From the NCBI RefSeq assembly GCF_014529535.1, contig NC_050738.1, forward strand, positions 6,552,140 to 6,616,139: a stretch of 64,000 nt of DNA, in the 5' to 3' direction. Position numbers and translations under genes: made by a program. Positions 57,997 through 64,000 of this stretch are shown here, piece by piece. The notes beneath the pieces were generated by a model. The model had not been told where the DNA came from and ran no database searches. It saw only the letters and a list, made by a program, of their open reading frames with translations. Source of the stretch: Bradysia coprophila. Lineage: Eukaryota; Arthropoda; Insecta; Diptera; Sciaridae. How positions within the stretch are numbered: the stretch's first letter is position 1; each line of letters opens with the position of its first letter.

Positions 57997-58329
57997 AGCT
58001 ACGATTCGTTACAATATTATCGGATATATCCACTCCACATCCAGATCTACTTTAGTGTTAATGATAATAAGAAGTTGTAGTTGATCTGCATGTAAGATCT
58101 TTTGTGGAACGTTTTCACCTACATTAACAACAAATTAAAAATTCTCAGTTGTAAACGTCGAAACGTTTTTTTTTAGTTAGTTCGCTATGACGGACGCTTA
58201 AATATTTCTGTGCCTTAGAATCATAATTCGACGTATTTCGTCACTACAAAGTGATTGCTAAGAAAAGCTGAAATTGTTGTAATGTTTTTTTGTTTTGTTT
58301 TTCGTCTCATTATGATCCTTACGGCACAG

Positions 58330-58480
58330 AAAACGTACTTCGTGACTCTTGACGAAAGCAGAATTTTTTCAGAACACGTCTTAAGCTTGTCCTACTCGGC
58401 TTCGTCTCGTTAGGACAAACTTAAGACTAGTCTTGAAAAATTCTACTTTTCGTTACTTGTGACGAAAAATACTATTCGCG
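58330..58480. repeat. Hairpin element with CCTACTCGGCTTCGTCTCG tip
   Basis: TGACGAAAGCAGAATTTTTTC mirrors GAAAAATTCTACTTTTCGT; GTCTTAAGCTTGTCCTA mirrors TAGGACAAACTTAAGAC; the tip holds GGCTTCGTC, whose reverse complement is GACGAAGCC. Confidence 0.85.
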
Positions 58481-58728
58481 TACATTTTAGCGTTCATTAA
58501 TCGATCAAAATACACAAAAATAAATTGTGATAAATTCTACGGATTAAAACATTTTCGTTTAAAAGTGGTTGTTTTCTGAACACAGGCCGTTTGACTTTAA
58601 TAAATGCGACAATTACGACATGATATTATGAATGCAATAGGAAATGAGTAATTCTTCTATTATTTCTGTTGCTGAAACAATTCTAACGAATGAACTCGTT
58701 CTAAGAATGTTTTGAATGGGTTTGAACC
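58481..58728 (+). other. 3' flank of the heat shock gene
   Basis: AATAAA at about 58518 is a possible but distant polyadenylation signal. Nothing else is recognised. Confidence 0.35.
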
Positions 58729-58874
58729 AACGCATTTCAGGCAGAGTACTGAGTACTGAAACTGGACAGTCAATCAAACAAATTTTTGCACTGTAAAAAA
58801 TGTGGAACAATTTTTCATACAAATATACTATATTTGGCAGCTGTCACTCGAAGCACTTTCGCTTGAGGTGCGTT
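58729..58874. repeat. Small foldback, AACGCATTTCA family
   Basis: Left AACGCATTTCAGGC, right GCTTGAGGTGCGTT; inside GAGTACTGAAACTGGACAG and ACTGTAAAAAATGTGGAA. The latter two phrases recur at 61380-61445. Confidence 0.75.
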
Positions 58875-59089
58875 GTTTGAACAGATTGATATCAAAACAT
58901 CTATCAAAGTTACAGTTGTTTGTGATTTCTTTAGCCCCATATATAGATACCAACCAACGCTTCGGAAGATATGGCCGAAAATCCGAAAAATTTTATTAAA
59001 ATAATCCCTGATATTATTACTAAATGAATCATTTTTATGCATGAAGAGTGTATGCAGATATTAATGAGAATTTGGAAATAAAATTTTTG

Positions 59090-59165
59090 TTGTATGCGCC
59101 CAACGTGATTTGAACCGTGGACCTCTTGTAAAAATTATTCCGACACCTTTCGGTGAAAGTCCGAA
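59090..59165 (-). repeat. tRNA-like 3' half with B box
   Basis: On the minus strand GGTTCAAATC matches a B box and is followed by ACGTTGGGCGC, as in heads of tRNA-derived SINEs. No convincing A box was found. Confidence 0.35.
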
Positions 59166-59384
59166 GCAATACAACATCTAAAAAATAAATGAATCATCAT
59201 TTCAAATTCAGAATTTGATTCCCCAATCGCTTTACTGATGGCCAACACTGCCGAACGAGTATGTTTGATTCTCTGTTATTTGGGTTAACTCGTGCACATA
59301 TAAGTTATATGATATAACACAGTAAAATGTTGATTTTTTTGTTTAAATATTGGAGGATTTAATGTGAATTTTTAAAAGTGAATA

Positions 59385-59563
59385 CTGTAAATCCTGCGTA
59401 AGCTGACCACCTCGTAGTTTTCCACTAGTTTTTCTTTAATTTCTCGTTTTTAAATTTTTTTCAGGAAAATTCTACTACTTTGTAAAAAAGAGAAAATTCA
59501 TTAGGACTGAGAAAGTGGTCAACTTACAGAGGGTGGTCAACTTACGCAAGTTTTACAGTAGTA
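59385..59563. repeat. 179-base foldback with ACTGTAAAnCnTGCGTAAG ends
   Basis: ACTGTAAATCCTGCGTAAGC and TGACCACC on the left mirror GGTGGTCAACTTACG and CAAGTTTTACAGT on the right; GAGAAATTAAAG-type and TTCTACTAC inner phrases pair less well. Confidence 0.75.
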
Positions 59564-59568
59564 TATTA

Positions 59569-59671
59569 CGTCCAAGGTTCCAAGTTTTTATTTTGACAAG
59601 TGGGAACGTTGTGGCCCGACCCGAAGGTCGTATTCAAACTAACAAAAAAAAAAAAATTGGAACCTTGGACG
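59569..59671. repeat. Palindrome sharing an arm with 41706-41814
   Basis: CGTCCAAGGTTCCAA mirrors TTGGAACCTTGGACG. The left arm continues GTTTTTATTTTGACAAGTGGG, and the tip has GGCCCGACCCGAAGG, as in the 41.7 kb copy. The right inner arm is replaced by an A tract. Confidence 0.8.
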
Positions 59672-59878
59672 CACAGTGCTTCGGGTCGGTAAATACGAAA
59701 AATATACTCAAAAAATTGCACTTACCGACCAGAAGCACGTAAATGATTAATCAATACGTCATCAAAATGTGTGTTGCCGAATAAATTTGACTTTCTACGA
59801 TTAAGTTCATTATCGGCTACACAAGAAAATGAAGCAAATACATTCGATGAGGGAGACAGGTACTTAATAGTTATTTAT

Positions 59879-59996
59879 CTACCAAGGTAGGTATGAAGGT
59901 ATTTTTTCGCACTAGATGTCGATTGTCGACCCGAGGCGAAGCCGAGGTCGACAAGACGTCGTGTGTGAAAAAATACCGACATACCGACCGTGGTAG
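59879..59996. repeat. 118-base hairpin capped by GCGAAGC, tandem copy 1
   Basis: CTACCAAGGTAGGTATGAAG mirrors CGACATACCGACCGTGGTAG; TATTTTTTCGCAC mirrors GTGTGAAAAAATA; TGTCGAC and GTCGACA close the tip CCGAGGCGAAGCCGAGG. GCGAAGC is at 59936-59942. Confidence 0.92.
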
Positions 59997-60011
59997 ATAC
60001 TAGTTATTTAT

Positions 60012-60128
60012 CTACCAAGGTAGGTATGAAGGTATTTTTTCGCACTAGATGTCGATTGTCGATCCGAGGCGAAGCCGAGGTCGACAAGACGTCGTGTGCG
60101 AAAAAATACCGGCATACCTACCGTGGCA
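60012..60128. repeat. 117-base hairpin capped by GCGAAGC, tandem copy 2
   Basis: Nearly identical to the preceding hairpin, separated from it by TACTAGTTATTTAT. GCGAAGC is at 60069-60075. The repeated TAGTTATTTATCTACC before both copies shows that the duplication included some flank. Confidence 0.92.
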
Positions 60129-60134
60129 GATACA

Positions 60135-60615
60135 ACGTTTTTCGCAATTTCGGGCCATAATCACCTTTCCAATGCAAAATATTACCAAAATTTCTACCAA
60201 ACATTCACATGCAAACATGATGTCATTTGAACGATCAAGCAACCTTTCTATATACACATTACAATATGATGTATAGAGACGCGCTAAATATAATCAAGTA
60301 GTCAATGCTTAGTATGTACGCTTCAACAATACGTTCTGTATAATTGTGTGACTCTGTAGCCGAATGGCTATGGTCGTTGCTTGGTGTTTGGAAGAATTTT
60401 GGTGTTGGATGATCAAATCCTGGTCTGTGCAAAGTTTTTATTTATAAAATTTAGTCTTTCTTAAAGGTACTGAGCTATGTAGCGTGCGAAAAAAATGTGA
60501 AAAAGCCCAAGTGCGAAAAAATAATCAAAAACGCACTGTGAAATAAATACCTTCAAAACGACATTAAATGGATGCATGGAAAGGTGATGATTATGGACCG
60601 GAATTGCGAAAAACG
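60135..60615 (+). mobile_element. TIR element with internal tRNA-like boxes, copy 1 (481 bases)
   Basis: Begins CGTTTTTCGCAATTTCGGGC and CATAATCACCTTTCCAATGC, and ends GCATGGAAAGGTGATGATTA and TGGACCGGAATTGCGAAAAACG, an inverted repeat of about 45 bases. Inside, at 60348-60430, GTAGCCGAATGGCTATGG resembles an A box and GATCAAATCC a B box. It is followed by AGCGTGCGAAAAAA repeats. Confidence 0.8.
60348..60430 (+). repeat. tRNA-like Pol III promoter region
   Basis: TAGCCGAATGG (A box) and GATCAAATCC (B box) are about 50 bases apart, as in a tRNA with a long variable arm such as Leu or Ser. Not a functional tRNA by stem pairing. Better preserved in copy 3 (61003-61088). Confidence 0.6.
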
Positions 60616-60813
60616 TTTTTCGCAATTTCGGGCCATAATCACCTTTCCAATGCAAAACATATCCCACATTTTGTTCCAAAATTCTTGTGTAAACAGAAAT
60701 TCATTTGAACGATCAAGAAGGCTGCATTATAATACACATTGCAATGTGATGTAAAGAGACGCGTTGTTTTGCATTGGAAAGGTGATGATTATGGACCGGA
60801 ATTGCGAAAAACG
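60614..60813 (+). mobile_element. TIR element copy 2, internally deleted (200 bases)
   Basis: Both terminal repeats are present, but the tRNA-like middle is missing. Joined to copies 1 and 3 through the palindromic junction AAAAACGTTTTT, so that neighbours share the central bases. Confidence 0.85.
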
Positions 60814-61327
60814 TTTTTCGCAATTTCGGGCCATAATCACCTTTCCAATGCAAAACATATCCCACATTTTGTTCCAAAATTCTTGTGTAAACAGAAATTC
60901 ATTTGTGCATTATAATACACATTGCAATGTGATGTAAAGAGACGCGTTGAATGAAATCGAGTAGTCAATGCTTAGTATATACGCTTCAACAATACGTTCG
61001 GTATAATTGTGTGACTCTATAGCCGAATGGCTATAGTCGCTGCTTTGTGCTCAAAAACCTTTTGGTGTCGGGGGTTCGATTTCTGGTCAATGTAAGATTT
61101 TTATTTATAAAAATTTAGCCTTCGTTGAAGGTAATAGGTTCTTTAGCGTGCGAAAAAAAAAGTTGATATCGCACTGAGTGCGAAAAAAAAAAGTTGATAA
61201 CGCACTGCGTGCGAAAAAAAAGTTCATATTGCGCTGTGTCCGGGAATACAGTGAAATAAATACCTTCAAAACGACATTAAATGGATGCATGGAAAGGTGA
61301 TGATTATGGACCGTAATTGCGAAAAAT
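60812..61327 (+). mobile_element. TIR element copy 3 (516 bases)
   Basis: Starts CGTTTTTCGCAATTTCGGGC and ends GGACCGTAATTGCGAAAAA. It contains the best tRNA-like region of the three copies (61003-61088) and three GTGCGAAAAAAAA blocks before the right end (61145-61225). Confidence 0.82.
61003..61088 (+). repeat. tRNA-like Pol III promoter region, best copy
   Basis: ATAGCCGAATGGCTATAGTC as A box region, AAAACCTTTTGG as a possible variable-arm stem, and GGGGTTCGATTTC as a near-consensus B box at 61071-61083. Confidence 0.65.
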
Positions 61328-61353
61328 TAATTTAGTTCGAAATTGTGACAAAG

Positions 61354-61478
61354 CAATGCACTTCAAGCATGAGTGGTACTCTAAATAGAGTACTGAAACT
61401 GGACAGAAGACAGTGTACAAATTTTGACACTGTAAAAAAATGTGGAAATTAGAAGCACTTTTGCTTTAAGTGCAATGG
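61354..61478. repeat. Small foldback, AACGCACTTCA family
   Basis: CAATGCACTTCAAGCATGAG on the left mirrors AGAAGCAC...TTTAAGTGCAATG on the right. GAGTACTGAAACTGGACAG is shared with 58745-58770. Confidence 0.75.
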
Positions 61479-61964
61479 GTCTATTTTGCTTCTGTGATCC
61501 AGTTAAAACTCAGACGAATATTCGGCGAACTTCCTACAGGGTCTTTGATGTTCTTCCTTCGTATGTAAGTATTTCCGATTCCCCACGTCGTACAAATTTG
61601 AATTTCGTCAGTTTCTTCTATGCAAAAGGTGCAGAAATGACATTACTAAGTTTACAGTCTTGGCCTTGAAAATGTAACCTGCTATCAGATTGAGGCTGTA
61701 AAATATGTTTGGCGGTTATTTTATGAGCTGCAAACATACGCAATATTGTTTGCCATCGACAATAAATTTAATATAATCAAATACTCTGAGATACCATTAT
61801 TTTAAGGTTTTAAAGTTATTACACTGAGTTTTAGATAACAATAGACCAAACAAAACGAAAAATTTCGTTATTCAAAAATCGTACGTGCTGGAAACGTGAT
61901 TAAATTGAAGAAAGTTTGTGCTGAAATAGGAGTGTTGAAATTTGGGATAGAAAACTGAAACAAA
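61479..61964. other. Upstream region of the chitin-binding gene
   Basis: No exon recognised; the promoter and 5' UTR should be here, but no clear TATA box was found. Confidence 0.4.
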
Positions 61965-63121
61965 ATGCTAAGTGGCTCGGCTAGATATTCAGTGTACATC
62001 TCAGTTATTTTTGCTCTTCTCAGTACAACGAGCGGTCAAACTCAATGTTCCAATACCGGTATTTATTTCGAAGAAGTAGCCAAATCTTGCACGAATTACA
62101 CTCGTTGCGTATTCGGTTTGCGGTCTGAGCACTCTTGTGACGAAGGTTTCCAGTTCGATCCAACGACGAGTCGGTGTGATTTAGAGTCCATTGTTGGATG
62201 CAATAAATGTCCGGAAAATATTGAGTTTGGAGATTTTTCGGCGTACGCTGACAAGGATAATTGTTCAATGTAAATAGAAAACAGAAATTGGTTTTGTTCT
62301 ACTAATTTCAATATTTTCTGCTATAAACTTCCTGCAGTGGTTTCGTTTGTTTTGGTGAAATATACCCATTCCAAGTTGATTGTCCTGAAAATCTTCACTT
62401 CGATGTTAGCACTCTGATGTGCATTCTTCCGCAATATTCTATCTGTGTAAGCGATTTTGCTCCCGTTTTCGTTTATAATACCTATGATCATGCACGTGCT
62501 CTTTTATAGACCGATCGAATTACAACAACCGAAGCTCCAACGACAACTACGACTACCACCACAACAACAACCACACCATCAACGACCACGACTACAACTG
62601 TTCCTCCGACCACCACTCAAGGTAGGTGAGGTTCAGAAAATTAAATTTAGAAGACGTGACCTACCCTGCATACATATGTGCTTCGTCGTTTGGATGAGAG
62701 ATACATTTTAGTTTAAGCATTTTTCCGATGGGTTTATCGTCCGGTGTAAACGTTTTCTTTTTCATTTAAAATTTTGTGTTTTATTGTCAGTTCAGGTTTA
62801 AAAAAATATTTTTTTTTTGCTGAAACAACAGCACCGGGAAATGGTTGTGCCTGGTCTGGATGCTACCATGCTAGCGGAGCTGTCTGTTCGACAGCAAATA
62901 CTGGTGGAAGTGGCCGTCCCATTTACATCTCGCACAAAAAATGCGAAATCTTTGGAAGGAAAGACTTCTGCTGTGACCGAAATTGCAGGTATCAAGAGTG
63001 TGGCAAGAAGTGTGACAGTCTTAAAATGAAACGATATTTGGAAGTGGGAGATGTAACTTGTATCACAAACATACCTGGATTCGGTTCGTTGCAATCAGTT
63101 CAGCAATATTGTTGTCCATGA
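61965..63121 (+). CDS. Secreted chitin-binding (CBM14/peritrophin) protein with a Cys-rich C-terminal domain, 271 aa
   Basis: Exons 61965-62269, 62338-62446, 62510-62621 and 62832-63121; phases agree and total 816 bases. A signal peptide (YSVYISVIFALLSTTSG) is followed by two chitin-binding modules with the six-cysteine peritrophin pattern: the first from CSNTGIYF to GCNKCP, the second from DKDNCS across the first intron through GFVCFGEIYPF, VDCPENLHFD and LMCILP. A Thr-rich linker (residues about 140-173, almost only Thr with a few Pro) probably carries O-glycans. The last 97 residues form a separate domain with at least fourteen cysteines, with GCAWSGCYHASGAVC, KDFCCDRNC, CGKKCDS and an end QYCCP, which I do not recognise. 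Likely in peritrophic matrix or cuticle. The acceptor of exon 4 (AACAACAG) is weak in pyrimidines. A polyadenylation signal is at 63211. Confidence 0.87.
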
Positions 63122-63210
63122 ATTGATACAGAGTCTGCAGCAAAATGTAAACTTCTTAACGACATATGATGAATACATCGTTGTTATTACAGAAACGTGT
63201 TTGATATCGA

Positions 63211-63216
63211 AATAAA
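63211..63216 (+). terminator. Polyadenylation signal AATAAA
   Basis: AATAAA 90 bases after the stop of the chitin-binding gene. Confidence 0.65.
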
Positions 63217-64000
63217 TGATTTCAGCTTAAAGAGTGGTATTAACGAAGAGAGATGGAACAAATCAACGCACAGTGCTTTGAACAAATCCAATATAACGTA
63301 GTTTTTGAAAGGTTTACAATTCCCACCTCTACCTTCTCAAAAAGATCCACTTAACATTGTAAACAATATACATCAAGACTTACGGCCAGTTTCGATTATC
63401 GGTATAAGCATGAAAGGAACACATCGCACAGTAGGCAACATATCCGTTATCGACAAAGATGACAAAAACAAACCACTTTTTTCTATTGAATTGTAACTGG
63501 TATGACTCATTATTCACACCACACAATACGCAGAAAATACAGTTGTGTAAGCATCCAGAGGTCTGTCGGTAGTACAGGCATCCCAAAAAAGATAAATTCA
63601 ACGACAATCGGCTTTGTATGAAAAGCTTACAAACGGCTTCGGAAAATCTTTTGTTAAAATTTTTCTTAACGGTACTTTTCTCTGTAGCGCAATTGCAGCG
63701 TTTTTTTTTAATTGTTCGTTTAATCAAATCAAGTTTATACAGTTTGTTTACAAATAATTCTTGTTAAAAAATAATTGCAGCGTAAATTTATCTTTTTTGG
63801 GATATCTGTTGCATTGTCACATTTCGATGTCACAACGCCTGAACCTGTTACAGACGCCTGTATGTTATCGATAACGACGATACAAATTAGTGACTAATGC
63901 AAGCAAAGTGCACCGTTCAAATATTGATGTGAAGTAATAGATTCGATAAAAATACTGCGAATCCACTCAAATTATGTAAACAAAAAGAAGATAATACAAA
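63217..64000. other. Intergenic, no gene recognised
   Basis: Mirrored open frames at 63305-63727 lack motifs. At 63865-63945 there is a copy of the dispersed repeat: GTTATCGATAACGAC, then GTGAAGTAATAGATTCG. Confidence 0.4.

Overview
The window looks like nuclear DNA from an insect, most likely a dipteran. Protein families are typical of flies (OATP/SLCO transporters, an SV2-like MFS transporter, a Pez/PTPN14-type FERM phosphatase, a small heat shock protein, a peritrophin-like chitin-binding protein). Genes are split by short GT-AG introns of about 50-120 bases, and the DNA is clearly AT-rich. A lower dipteran such as a fungus gnat would fit, but that is a guess from gene content. No bacterial, CRISPR, rRNA or plasmid-like features were seen.

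Layout: (1) 1.4-4.5 kb, minus: an 8-exon OATP gene, with an in-frame alternative 3' exon past its stop. (2) 5.0-7.4 kb: tandem duplications and a compound foldback repeat with a minisatellite. (3) 9.4-12.7 kb, plus: SV2-like transporter copy a, complete in frame except for one GA in place of a GT donor and a doubtful first exon. (4) 12.8-15.4 kb: several foldback repeats. (5) 16.2-17.8 kb, plus: an unrecognised two-exon gene with a TPNITQ repeat. (6) 21.1-22.2 kb: second, inverted copy of the compound foldback element. (7) 23.3-25.8 kb: a gag-derived fossil ORF, then a 1.87 kb element bounded by arrays of a 35-base unit with a GCACGCGCGTGC palindrome. (8) 28.6-31.9 kb, plus: a second OATP gene (8 coding exons, 825 aa) with a mucin-like insert. 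(9) 32.4-34.6 kb: tandem and foldback repeats. (10) 35.4-40.4 kb, minus: SV2-like copy b, intact over 10 exons (546 aa), its penultimate intron swollen by repeats. (11) 41-45 kb: mostly non-coding with hairpin elements. (12) 45.1-52.8 kb, plus: Pez-like phosphatase (7 coding exons, 1218 aa) with a 951-base palindrome in one intron. (13) 57.4-58.0 kb, plus: a small heat shock protein with a TATA box and heat shock element-like sites. (14) 58.3-61.5 kb: a cluster of hairpins and three chained terminal-inverted-repeat elements carrying tRNA-like promoter boxes. (15) 62.0-63.1 kb, plus: a secreted chitin-binding protein with an unrecognised Cys-rich C-terminal domain.

The genes do not form a pathway. 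Two transporter families (OATP and SV2-like) occur twice each and point to uptake and efflux of organic ions; the rest look like unrelated neighbours. All exon models were built by hand from splice sites, and codon phase was followed across every junction. The most unusual aspect of the window is its density of long inverted repeats: over twenty separate foldback sequences of about 70 to 950 bases belonging to many families, several sharing arms, several nested, and several capped by the sequence GCGAAGC.
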